Assembly (NCBI GenBank): GCA_019009955.1
Contig: CM032233.1
Span: 120,994,501-121,058,500, forward strand
Length of the DNA stretch: 64,000 nt
Direction: 5' to 3'
DNA from: Riptortus pedestris
Taxonomy: Eukaryota; Arthropoda; Insecta; Hemiptera; Alydidae
Under the pieces are notes generated by a model. The model worked only from the letters and a program-made list of their open reading frames with translations, searched no databases and was not told the origin of the DNA. The position numbers and the translations under genes were made by a program. Positions within the stretch are counted from its first letter, which is position 1. Each line of letters opens with the position of its first letter. Of this stretch, positions 1 through 12,434 are shown in pieces.

Positions 1-2676
1 CCCTACATGACGGACTTTTGTTGTAGATCTCTAATATTAAAAATTCCCATTGTTTTTTCTGCATGCCTGACTAGTGATATATAAACAAATGTTTTCTTCT
101 ATACAATGTAAATTCAGAAGAAAATGACTCAAATAAGTCGTTCTATGATGTATGGTGTTCCCATATATTGTTGCATTGATAATAACTTATTTTCTAACTA
201 CACTCAACTCTTTCATTTCCAAAACACCTCTTTCTTTTGGTTTTTGTTAAATAGGAATTTATAATATATTTTAGAGTAATAATTGGAGTATTTAAATGTC
301 TGTAAATTAAATAAAGAATAGCAAGTCAACATTAATATCAGTTATGCATTATGAAATCTGTTTCAGAAGCAGAGAATGTGTAATTTTCAAATTCTCTCTG
401 ACATTGTACCTATTAAAATATTATTGTATCAATTTTCAAGATAAGTTATACTTTCGTGGGTAGCATAGTTTTCATTCTTGCTTCAACAGCTTCTATTTGT
501 GTTACATTTCTTCTCAGAAGTTAATTTCTTTTCTATTTTAAAATGATTTTTTTGTTGAATATTTTCATTTTTTTTCCTCCTGTTTTAGTACTATTGTTGA
601 TCACAATTTTAATGTGTCTTGGCGAAAATTCTTTTATTTTAAAGGAACTCTTTTTTATTGGCTCTGTAGTTGTGATACTACACTTGATGATGCTCTTTAA
701 TTTAAATCTGTCTTGCAATGTGTATTTATTACCCAAATCGTCATAGAGCCTTTCATTTTGAATATGGGTTTTATACCTAAATCCTGCTCAGTTCTTTGGA
801 CTGTTGATTTTGATTTAATGACAGTGTTTTGGCAATTGACTTAAAATATTTTGTGCTCGTGCTGGTCTGTAGTTCTTGATTGTGGTAAAAGGACACTGAG
901 CTACATGTATTGAATGAATAAGCTTTAGTTTTAGTATGGTCAATGGATTATTTTTTTTATTAATCATAAAGAATGAAACAATAAATTCTATCTACTAGTT
1001 GGGGTCAGATTAAGCATTTGTGTATAGGGCATTACTTTTAATACTTTTGGCTTACTTCATGTCACGGGCACCAGCAAAAATTATTTAATGACGGACTCAC
1101 TTAATAAAAATATAATAATAAAACTTTCAGTTCTATCATGACTAGAAAAAGAATGATGACCTTTAGATAACCAAACCTAATTAACCGTACTTGCATAATG
1201 GAAATTTTAATTTAATATTAATAAATATGTATATGTTACAGGTGAAAATAAAGAATTTAATTTATTAGTTCAATTTATTAAATACCTTTAAGCTTAATTA
1301 GTTTTTGTTATTATTGTGAAAAAATATTACTCAGCTATTTTGTTTTAAACAGGATTGTATGATTTCCTGAATTATTATTTTATTTGTAAAGAATATTATC
1401 ATTTATAATGAGTAATTATGCTGAGTATGGTCTTCTAATATCCTTTTGGTCACAAGAAGTGAAATGGGTGAACTCACCTTCTCTATGGTGGTAGAATATT
1501 TTTACTAGCATTTAGCAATTCTTTTTCTCAATCCTTATTAAAAAGAAGAAATTAACTTAAAAACAAGGTATACAAATAATATAGCTGCTAATGGAAGATG
1601 TAATTCTTCCAGGCTTTAATGCTTTTTAGTTATATCTTAATACTTTTGAGTTTCCTTTAACTTTCCAGACTTTTAAATTTGTATCTCAAATTTTGTTCAT
1701 CCTTCTGGGTTTTCAAAATAGATAAATGCATTTTTTTATTTTTTTATTTTATATCTTTAAAGTTCCGTAATTGAGGCCTTTACTTGGAAAAATAATATTG
1801 TATAAATTGACAATGTTACATATAAAGTATGTTTTATTTTTATATAGAGTTCGAATAGTAGAAGTGGAGCCCAAAAAATTGGAAGAGGATTATCATTTTA
1901 TCATACATTTAGGCATGTATTCAGGCAGAGGATTCTTGCATTATTCTCCTCTACTCCTATTACGAATTCACCTCTTCAACCTCAACTCCAACTTCAATTT
2001 CTCGTCAAACTTTCCTGAATTTCCTAATTCCAGTTCCAAGACAAGTTCACCCTCTAAATTCTATAACACCCATTCTCATATTTCTGGGTGCACTCTGTTT
2101 TTCTTCTAATTCAAGAATCTCTTGTTCGTGCCAAATGAGATGAGGTTGAATAAATAAATTAATAGTTGGGAGTGTGTGAACATTTTATAAGAACTTCTAT
2201 TGAATAAAAATCTATGAGTGACAGAATGGTGATCCTTGGTGGTATGCTTTGATTTCTAGAGTTGGAATTGGAATCACTAATTGTCTGTCATTGTGATTGA
2301 GCTTTAAGGGGTTTGTAAACCATGCGTCATTGATATCTTGTAAAATAATCTTCTCAACTCTATTAGGAGCAATTCTATATTATTATATTACCTGCACTTC
2401 AGATGTTTGGGAGTGTAACAGTGCTTGACAGGTTATACTAGGTTTATTGGTCATTCTTTTGATGTCTTGGAGGATGGCCTACTTTAATATTCCAAAGTTG
2501 TTTTTTTCTTTCCACAGGAAAATTTTTGTTTTATAACTGAATCTAAAAAAATGCTTGATACTCTTTGTATTTTTCATTCAGCTAGAAAGATAATATTTCT
2601 TTAACTCTGGGGTATTTTCTTCTCTTACTCTGGGTAAGAAAAAAAATGTTTACATGTAGTTTTTTGTTTATAGTGT
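1..2676. other. AT-rich sequence without recognisable gene
   Basis: No reading frame here has recognisable protein motifs or credible exon structure. The first ~20 bases (…TGACGGACTTTT) match one end of the ~0.9 kb repeat family that dominates 32-54 kb. Missing 5' exons of the downstream PRAS40/Lobe-like gene could lie here, but none could be identified by eye. Confidence 0.5.
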
Positions 2677-2689
2677 ACTTTTCAAAACT

Positions 2690-2938
2690 GGGGCTCAGGT
2701 TGGCCGTGCGAGTTAAGGTGTTGGTCTTGATCTCGCATGGTGGACCCAAATTTATCAAGTTCGCAAGTAGATAAAGTCAGGTTTGATTCCCGCCCTGGGA
2801 AATAGAAATTTATTTATTGACGGCCTCATTAAAAAAATTCCCTAGTTCCACCCTGTCTAGAAAAGGGTGGTAACCTGTAGATAACCCGCCCCGATTAGCC
2901 ATAGTAGCATAAAGTGGATGTAAATAAATAAATTAAAA
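2690..2938 (+). mobile_element. tRNA-derived SINE, copy 1
   Basis: A ~245-bp element begins GGGGCTCAGGTTGGCCGTGC, carries an A-box-like start and a degenerate B box (GGTTTGATTCCCGCC), and ends in a TAAATAAATAAATT tail. It is flanked by a perfect 13-bp target duplication, ACTTTTCAAAACT, at 2677-2689 and 2939-2951. Other copies lie at about 13577, 20857 (minus), 40238 (minus) and 48579. The tRNA-like head followed by an unrelated body ('cctagttccaccctg…gggtggtaacctg') and a simple tail is the standard SINE layout. The class II-like tRNA head suggests a Leu/Ser-type tRNA ancestor, which is inference. Confidence 0.88.
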
Positions 2939-3265
2939 ACTTTTCAAAACTACCTTTATAATGTACTATAATGTGGAGAGGAGTTTAAAAATTTTCAGGG
3001 GAATATTAAGCAATTTCCTAATGTGAAATTAAAGAATCACTTTTTTTTCAGTAAAAATACTTTAAATGTCTGTGGCAGTATGCTGCCCTGAGTTGCCAGG
3101 CCAAGGTTTTCTCCATTTCAATAATAGTGGGGAAGCTACCTCTCTTAACACTTTCGCTGCGGATGCCCGAACCGAAAATCACTTCCAAAAAACAAATTTT
3201 TTTTTTGTTTTGTTTTCTGTTTTAAAGTTGTTCAAACTAAGTAAAAACCTATTTGTGGTAATGTT

Positions 3266-3465
3266 TATGCATTTTTAACAACGATAATCGTATTTTTTTT
3301 AACCTCGCAACGTATGCGAGGTCCGCACACGGCAGTGAATTAGGTAGGTAAACCCTCAAGACAGAACATTTTGTGTGTATTTCCCTACCTAGTGCACTGT
3401 CTGTGCGGACATTGCATACGTTGCATAGAGAGGAAGAAATACGATTATTAGGTTACAAATGCATA
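3266..3465. repeat. ~200-bp imperfect palindrome
   Basis: The left arm (about 3266-3352: TATGCATTT, AATCGTATTT, CAACGTATGC, GGTCCGCAC, TAGGTAGG) is mirrored by the right arm (about 3384-3465: CCTACCTA, GTGCGGAC, GCATACGTTG, AAATACGATT, AAATGCATA) around a ~30-bp loop. It is either a small foldback MITE or a subterminal structure of the surrounding piggyBac-like element. Confidence 0.7.
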
Positions 3466-3607
3466 TAAAGTAAACATAATAATGGAATAGATCTATATGA
3501 AAATCATATTGATCCAAAATGAACTTATATAGCTGAAAATACACCACCTGAACAGAAACTTTCGTTTAGTAATGAGAAATTTCTTTATTTCGTAATTGGT
3601 TATGAAA

Positions 3608-4315
3608 TCATAAATCGGACCTGTCAATGCCGCCCATATATTTATTATAATTAATAATTGCCTCGGGCTTCTCGACGGTCTTCCCTCTGCTCGTGACCGC
3701 CTTTATCTGGGCATCAAACTCCGATGAAATTATAATGACATCTCGTTTGTGGCGCCATTTGAAAACGGACAGTAAATTTCTCTTTTATCTCTCCTTTTTT
3801 GAGCTTAGCCCCCACTATATCAGCTGGGTTGCCCTTCCGAGTCTTTCTCAGAGTACCAGTAAGATAGGTACCCTGATCCAGAAGCTCGTGGGCCATGGGG
3901 ACAGACATATAAAAGTTGTCAGCGTAAATGGCATGGCCGTGGCCGAGATAGTCATCAACCAATTGTCTGACAACTTTATACAAGTGTCCTTTCCCTCCAA
4001 CTTGTGAATCCCTTGGCCCAGAGTAGACTAACGTCTTCAGCACAAGACCGTCAGGTTGAGTCAACAAATAAATCTTTATTCCATATTTGTGGCGCTTATT
4101 AGCGATATACTGGCGAAAGAATAGCCTACCTCTCCAAAGCATCATGGACTCGTCCAAACTTAATTCTTTGAAGGGGTAGTATATCTCTTTCATCCTCTCA
4201 ACAAAAAAATTTAACAGAGGCCGAATTTTATACAGCGGATCATGCTCAACGTTCGGGTCTTGTGGTTCTGTGACGAAGTGCAGGCTTCTCAGTATACGGA
4301 GAAACGTGTCTCATG
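3608..4315 (-). pseudogene. piggyBac-like transposase, C-terminal half, broken
   Basis: The longest uninterrupted stretch (4193-3714) contains family features: YYPFKELSLDESMMLWRGR followed by a KRHKYGIK…YLLTQPDG…YSG block, then YADNFYMS and GTLRKTRKGNP. The upstream frame adds PLYKIRPLLNFFVERM. Near 3752-3757 the frame shifts, and in the new frame one reads WRHKRDVIIIS…VTSRGKTVEKPEAI…NYNKYMGGIDRSDL and then a stop at 3608-3610. ADNFY and GGIDRSD are the regions that carry late catalytic aspartates in DDE_Tnp_1_7 transposases. The frameshift, the stop and the missing N-terminus make it non-functional. It is unrelated at its ends to the piggyBac-like element at 25776-27016. Confidence 0.85.
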
Positions 4316-5077
4316 ACCTCATTGAAGGGAAAGCTGGGGTACTATAGGGGAATATGGACCTATGTGGAGAGGTTCAATAAAAAAATCCAAATATCTTTGT
4401 TATTTTGAGTTGGATTGAAAAATGTTATGTAATCAATTTTGGTAAATATGTAATGTTCCAACACTTGTTCTTCTATGATTTTTTTTCTTTTCAGCCTTCA
4501 GTAAATCCCCACTCCTATTCATCTCGCATTAACAATAAGCCAATATATTACAAAACGTTTTTTTTGAGTTTACATACCAAATATTGTTTTCATTTACTCT
4601 TTTTTAATTGATATACATAGATAAATGTCCCATGTGATATAATCAATAATTTTCTATGAACAAGTACTAACATTCTATAAGAGATATCAATTTTTATTTG
4701 ATTACTTTGTTAATGGGTGAATTTGGGCCCTGAGTAGGGAATTAGTGTGTATTTTTTTTATTGGGGGGTGGGTATAAAATCTGTGATCATGCATTGGAAA
4801 TTTATTAACAAAGTAATGTACTATGCTTGATGTGCTACACATTTTCCACTACTCTAATGTTAATAGGATTATTTATAATTTTTTATTTTTATCCTTTATT
4901 TAACACCTACTCTGATACATGCAATTTTCACTTAAATCTAGTGTATTAGTCCAACTTAAACTAACATCTCATGCCCAATTTAAATTCGAACACGTGTTTA
5001 CGTAGGCTTCTTATTATGGGAGAAATAGAGATTTAATTTTAGGTGTCATTATTAGCATTTCACTCCAGCATTTGGGA

Positions 5078-5121
5078 AATCTGCTTAATTTACTCAGTGC
5101 CTGTGTGATGGACTTATGATA
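5078..5121 (-). repeat. End fragment of the ~0.9 kb hairpin-ended repeat family
   Basis: The sequence GGGAAATCTGCTTAATTTAC…GTGTGATGGACTT is a diverged copy of the end seen intact at 33664-33702. Only this terminus is present. Confidence 0.55.
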
Positions 5122-5532
5122 TTTTACGATGGATAAAATTACAAATATTTACCTGAATTTTAAAACAGAAATTATATCTATATTTTCATCTCCATTAGGA
5201 GTTTAGTTTATTAAACTTACTATTATCTCTTAAATAAAACATTAATGAATAATTTAATTATCAACCTGTCAGAGTATACGCCTGTACAGAGTACAATATA
5301 TTACACTAGGTATTAGTGGTAGTAACAAAACTCCTGGAGTCACAGAGTGTCTGAACCTGCTCAACAAGGTGTAGTTTCCTGTCATAACTAGTTGTTTTTT
5401 TTTAAAAAAATGAATAGACTGAAATTCTAGAATATGTCTGGAAAAAATAAATGTCTAGCATAAAACTATGCTTTAAAATTCCCTACTTTATCTGTGTATA
5501 GTACAATATATAATTTTTATTTTTACCTGCAG

Positions 5533-5632
5533 GTTGACACAAACAAGATAAATAGATTAAAACAGAGTGAACATTATTCTCCAATTTTTGGAATTTTGAT
5601 TTATGAAAGTGATACCTCAGATGATGAAACAG
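5533..5632 (+). CDS. PRAS40/Lobe-like gene, first recognised exon
   Basis: A TTTTACCTGCAG acceptor precedes 100 nt open in phase 0. The exon encodes HYSPIFGILIYESDTSDDET and ends phase 1 before GTAATG. The phase fits the acceptor at 9608. No Met is present, so it is internal if real. It is the least certain exon because no family motif is visible. Confidence 0.6.
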
Positions 5633-8600
5633 GTAATGGATTATAAGTATGTTATACTCAGAAATACGCAGGCATCCAAAAGTTTAGGACCACCTCAATT
5701 TTTTTTTTTATTGGAAGAATAATTGTATGCATTTTAGATTAAATGAAACTAATCAAATTGTTTTACAAATGAAACTTTAATACAACAGTAGTACATAAAA
5801 TAATATAGTTTTAGACGTCAAAGTAAACAAATAAAATTATACTTTTTCCATCAAAAAACCTCTTACTTTTCATGACATCTTTGACCAACCATGGTGTTCT
5901 TCTATTGAGATTGTCTAACTTCTCAACTGGCATTCTATCCATAGAACTTTTCAGGGTTTGTTGTGAGTTTTATCTTGAACTTTCTTCCTATCAAGGCACT
6001 TCCCTCTTTCGAAAGCAAAGTAGTTCAATCAGATTGAGGTATGGAGACTCGGCTAGCCATGTAATGTTTTTCAAAATTCCTTCATCTTATTTTTGTTGTA
6101 AATATCCTTGACAAGGTTTATGTTAATGTTTTGGATCTTTATACTGTTGCATAATAAAACTAGCACTGACTAAACAAAGACCAGAAGAAATTCAGGATTA
6201 AGGACAGATTAGATCCTCCAAAATTTGTTTATACTTTTTTTTTTAAGCATTCCTGAAATTTGTACAATATCTCCTTTCCCAAAGCCTGTGAAAGTGCCCC
6301 ACGCTAGAACTTAATCTCTCCATTTTTTACAGTTGGATTTATGCATTAAGGAATCAATTTTTCTGATGGTATGCATAGTTAAGGAGGAGTTAAATATAAC
6401 TCCAGAGAAACAAAGGCAAGGTTTAATCCCATGGACTACCCTGGATTATAGAATTAGATTGTAAGGATTATTTAAGTGAAACATTTTGTTCTTCTTTTTT
6501 ATTATTTTTAAGTAGTTTTTTCTTAAATCTGATTAATATTAAGTGAATTCAAATTTTTAGTGATTAAATTTTATTAATTAATATGAAAAGCAGGTGGTCC
6601 TAAACTTTTCACGCTACATGTTATTCTAATAATGCATTGGATTGCAAAACCTGTGCTAATTTATGATTCTATTGGATTGGTAAAGGTACAATTACATCAC
6701 ATCATTAATGCTCTTTGTCCTGGTAATGTTATGTTCCCCTGAATATATAATGTTATACTCTTAACACAGGATGGATTAGTGAAACCGTTGATTTTTAAAT
6801 AGTTAAATAGAAAAAAACCTGTACATCTGGCTCTGAGGGTCTCTCCTCCTATTCAATAACTAACCCTACCAATGGATGAAGTCACCAAAAGTTTAGAGTA
6901 TATATATTTTTTCATTTCTAGCTTAACACATTTCTACATCAAAAATTTATTAGTTCAAATTTGGGATGGTTGATCCAACTTTTCTTATTTTACTACTCAT
7001 CATAATTTCACTTTTTTTTTCTTTTTTTTTTTTTTTTTTACTATTTGATTCCCTAATCATCTACTGTAATTAGTAAAAGTCCTCATTGACATGGGGAAAA
7101 ATAATAGAATAAAAAGGTCAGTCAAATAATTGGCTGGCTTGGTCATTAACTATCCTTTAAATTTTTCTTTCAATAGTTGGCCAAATCTTGGTATAAGAAA
7201 TAATCTTAAGGAATGGTTGAAAGATATAGATTTTTAATGATTTACACCCTCTTATGTCTATATCTATTTCTAATATTGAAGTTTTCTCAACCTTTTTCTA
7301 ATTAAATTCTATATAATTTATAAATGACCCTCAAGAAACTTGTTATTTTTTGTCCAATAGCTGGTATTCATTTTAAGCAATATCAATGTCTTTGGTTGGG
7401 GGATTTTAGAACGTAAATACAATTCTAGTCATTTTCTTTATGTACATTGAAAAATGAAATAAAGAACATGACTAAAAACCTTTATTCATTCCATACTTAT
7501 AAATATAAAATAGTTGAAAAAGTGAAATGATTTGGTTCAACACTCAATAATAATGAAAGGAAAGCCAAAAAATGTAATACCTAGTACCCCATACTAAATG
7601 GAGGCACATGTGACAAACCAGACATCATAATTATCCCCAGAAATACCAATGATTTGTGCTTACATTCCAATTTTTACTGACAGTGGCTATGACGGTGTGA
7701 TGATGTCTGTGGTGCTTTAATATTTTTGCAGGAAATTATATACATATCATAAAATGTAAATAGCTAAAGTTTAGATAATATTTATACAAATAATGATGTA
7801 GACATGATTACAGTCCTGAAGGCAGTCAAATAACTGTCTACTAACTGTTTCTATTATTCTAGACACAAAGATTCAAATGCTTTTACACAAAATAGATGAC
7901 TTTTATAAACCTTGGTGTCCAGATACAACAAACAGGAAAAATCAAACAAAAGATAAACCTATATTCACAGCACATGGAAAAAGTCATATGTGAGAATAAT
8001 GGAAAATTAAATTGTAGATATCCAAGTAAAAATTCTTTTAAAAAGTATAAAGAGATAGTTTACAACAAAGGAATTAGAATGTTTTCTTAGGAAAAGAAGA
8101 AGAGTGATTGTTTACTAACTATGTGGTAACAACTCTAGAATGAGTCAGAAAAAGAATTAATAGGCTAATTTGAAAATTAGTAAGTCATGTACTCAACAAA
8201 CCCAATTACTATGTGGACACTAAAATACTAACTCTTATTTATACACTTTAAACCTTTATACACAAAATACATAAAAATTACACTGAACAGATGTAGACTC
8301 ACCTCATTTAATATAAATTGATGTAAGATATAGAAGAACAGTTAAAAAAACACAACCCCACATTGGTAGTTAGTCCTGAAGAATTATGTTTCAGAAATAT
8401 ACATTTTCCAAATCAAAAAGCAAACCATTCATTGATATTAACTTTATTGTAGTAAATATTCTTAATGTATTTATAAGGCTTTTATATCTACATATCAATG
8501 TGTTTTAATCTTTATATTTTAATGTTGTATGTACTTTACTATTATAGAATCATATTAAAAGAAAATACAATTTTTATTTTCCTGTAATAAAAATAAATAA

Positions 8601-9779
8601 ATAACACATCATAAAATTTCTTGTCATAGACAGAAAAATATATTAAAAAATGGATCTGCTAAATGATTAAGAAAGCCTACATTTTTAGCCAATTTTCCCA
8701 CATTACTATATTATTTTCTTTAGCACCCATGTTATGTTTGTTGGAAGTAATTATGATTAGTTTACTGAAATGAGAAACCCATAGATGGAACAACTCCAAT
8801 TTACATTGAGCATTAAAACTAGAAAGAATTTGTTTAGCTGATTAGTGAAAATGATTTCATTCCCTTCAGTCCAAGTGGAGTGGGACTCTCTTTTATTTAG
8901 GTAGGGAATTAAGCAGATGTACTGTCGCATGTGTATTGGTGGTTAACATCGTCTGTTAAAATAAATATTGAGCAACATGACATTTACCTTGGAAATTTGA
9001 ATTTTCAATTGCCAAATGAATTAGTGATAGGGAGCCAGTATTTCACTCATGTAGTACAATTTTTGTAATTATATTCTCAGTAACTCTGAGAATTTGTTTT
9101 CAGAAATAACCATTCCTGTCTGGCATAATGTTACTTCAATCAGTCCAAAAAATCAAAAAAATTTTGAACTCAAATATAATTCTGGGGCACTTTTTTATAA
9201 ATTAATGTTATTATATTTTTAAAGCCTCTAAAAACTAGCCACCATTCTTCAAGACAAAAGAAGTCTTTGGCTCAAACAGCCAATGAAGGGTCATGACCTG
9301 CCTCATAGCTTTGTTGTTGTTGATGATAGGTTAAATGGTCAGCTTGATATTTTCCTTAGCAATAGCAATGTGGTGGCATTACACAGACTGCTACTTTCTT
9401 ATTCAAGTACATCTACAATTGTCTCACAATGCTGAGTTGGCACTTGAAGGGAGGAGAGGGACTAGATGCGCAATCTCAAATCTCAGTTACTGATTTCTAA
9501 ATAATTTAGACTGCTGCTCTCCTAATTAAATAATTATTACATATTTTTTGTCATTGGTTGCAAATATCATTCTATTTGGTTTATCTAATTATACCTCTTT
9601 GTGATAAGTTATGGAAAAAACATCATTGTACCCTGCTGCTATTTCCTGGCTGACTGAACAAGCTGCCATAACAGAAGAGAGAGTAAAAGATTTTAGTGAT
9701 AAGGAGTATGCAGCTTTGGATGAACTTCGTCAGCGCGCCTATAGAGAGCAAAGAGCAATTAACAGGTAAAACACATTCT

Positions 9780-9820
<41 letters not shown>

Positions 9821-10292
9821 GTGTGTGGGTGTGTGTGTGTGTGGTGCGTGCGAGTTCTTTAATCATGATCTTCTATGGTGCCATGGTTTAATTGAATTAG
9901 CTAATAAATAAACTGTGCAATACAAGAAGATTTGTATTGGTGAGCCTGAAAACTATGAAAATGGAGAATCTAAAGAAACTTTTATCAGAGTTTAAATTTT
10001 GATTAATGTGTAGCATATATCTACTCTATATAGTAATTATATACGTAATTATAAACACCTTATTCCCTTATAAATTTGTCATTCAATAAATTTTTTTAAC
10101 ATATCTATTATATTTTAAGTTACAAATGTTATTGAACATTTTCTTTGCTCCAGACTTATATACAATGAATGTATTTACCAAATGTTGAACCCTTATTTTT
10201 ACCTATATTGTAATGTTATGTCCCATTCTATTACTGTATGTTTTATAATTAACTCTTGCCATACTAAAAAATTCAACTCCTGGGCATACACA

Positions 10293-10373
<81 letters not shown>

Positions 10374-12394
10374 AATTGGTAATTCAAGATGAATTTCCAT
10401 TTATTAAAATGCTTAACCAATGTGTAAAATACACAAATTTTCATCACATAATAACTACTTTCTTATATTGACAAATTAGTATACCAATCTGTTCTGGGAG
10501 AAGGAATAATGAATTCCAATGTTCAAACTCTGAAAGTTATAAAGTCATTTTATGGATTCATAGTTTCCTGAAACACAAATCTTATCATTTCCCCTTAAAA
10601 ATTGTTATTATTTCTGAGCGAATTTACAGTTTAAAACCAAATATGATAATTTTTAATTGAATTAACCTTCCACTAATCAATGCAACATTGTCTGCCATTT
10701 TGAATTAAAGGTGAGTTAATACTCTTGGTACAAAGTAGAAAGGTGGTGTGGCACCTATTTCATTACTTTATTTACAGGTAACTTGTAGGAGTTTATTACC
10801 TTTACTGTAAAAAAAGTTTATGATTTTTAGACGGGAGAAGGCTTGTGCCAAAGAACTTGTAAAGGAAGTTGCCGTGGATGATCTCAATCAGAAATTTGAA
10901 AGGACATCTATTATTGAAAAAAAGAAGGTAGGTAATTAACTTTTTATTTAGTTCTTTAGTATTAATCTTCATAGTATTGCTTTATTTAACATCAATATAT
11001 CTAAATATATTGTTATAAGTCATAAATGTTTTTCTGTTTTGTTCTAAACTATCATCAAATAAGGTAGGAATATTCTTTTCCTAAGATATTCGGTTTCAGT
11101 TTGGTTATCATATGTGAGGTATATTTTTTTTTTTCCATTTAAAGAATTTAAACAGTTTTGTTTTTACGTTTTTTGGCTACCCTCTTAAATTTTGGGAAAA
11201 TTGGGGGGGGTGTATAATAATAGCCAAGAACAATTCGGATTACACTTATTCCATTTTCTCTGGTTTGTTCTCAATTAGATATGTAAGTGTAAATAATTCA
11301 TGGTGTAATATCTGATACTGCCATCTTTATCTATTTTTGGCAATTCTATTTCACAGTAACCTTTATTGTGCTAATTATTTGATCAATTACGGAATTGGTA
11401 CAAGATTGTTAAATACGAAAAACACAGGAATACCTTTTGTTAGTTATGCTGTGGTCGATGTGTATTGATTTAAACAAAAACAAACACTTGAGACCAAAAT
11501 GATTCTATTTCAGTGATAAAATTTACAACTGAACATTTTTTTTTTTTCTTTTCAACATTCCACTATCTTGGAAAAAAATTTCTAATTTATCATTTTAACA
11601 CACATGGATATAGTTTAGTTTCAATAAACAACTACTCAAAGTAGGCCAAGAATAATTGTTACAGTAAAAGCAGAAGAATGTTTTAACCGAAATCATATTA
11701 ATGAGCAGGCTCATTCTGCTTGTCATGTTTTCATTGGGAGCTGCCCTGAAGTATAGTAAACATAAAAGTTATAATGAAACTGTTGTTACAGTTTTCTTAG
11801 CTGTCTGGTAATACTTCACTACAGTTGCCACTTGCTGAGCTAAATGGTGTTACCGACCCTGTTTTTCTAGCTTTACAACTATCTACCAGAAACCAGTGAT
11901 AACATTTAAAAATTTCTAAATAATGTGTTTATCACTGGTGTGTATTTACCAGTAAACTTGTACCTCCATTTTATCTTACTAAATTAATAATTTCTAGTCT
12001 TTAATTTATCTGCCTAAGTGATTTCATTTTTCAAATTGGGACAAGTAATCTGTAAAGTTAGGAAGAGAGAATTTAATTTGTTGTGGAATCCCTCAAGAAA
12101 TTTCACTGGAATATATTTTTATTTCATTACTTTTTAGGAGTTTTCTTCTGATACCATGGTTTGGAGTGTTATGATGATCTATTGAAATTGAAACCTCCAA
12201 TCATGTCCACGAATGCATTGGCTTTCCTATTTCCATCTAGACATCTATCAATAATTTTTATGTTAAACTGATTTCTAGGGCTCTTGGTGCTTAGATTTCT
12301 TAGTAGTATGACCGAAAACTTAAAAATGTCTTTATTTGATATAAACCGTCCACTGAAATTATTAAATTATTAGTAGAATATTGGAAACTCTAAG

Positions 12395-12434
<40 letters not shown>

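Larger units (their letters stand above)
3145..4345 (-). mobile_element. piggyBac-like element remnant
   Basis: A TTAA followed by CACTTTCGCTGCGGATGC at 3145 resembles a piggyBac-type terminus. The block to about 4340 carries a minus-strand piggyBac-type transposase remnant. The opposite terminus was not found, so the right boundary is approximate. A ~200-bp palindrome at 3266-3465 lies between the proposed end and the coding remnant. Confidence 0.6.

Noticed and set aside
1771..2109. 112-codon frame
   Set aside because: Low-complexity Asn/Ser/Phe composition, no motif and no splice support; considered as a missing 5' exon of the PRAS40/Lobe-like gene but nothing supports it.
3693..4007. Plus-strand 104-codon frame
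   Set aside because: Antisense shadow of the piggyBac-like transposase remnant.
10182..10447. Open frames with (Tyr-Ile)n on both strands
   Set aside because: Artefact of the TA microsatellite.
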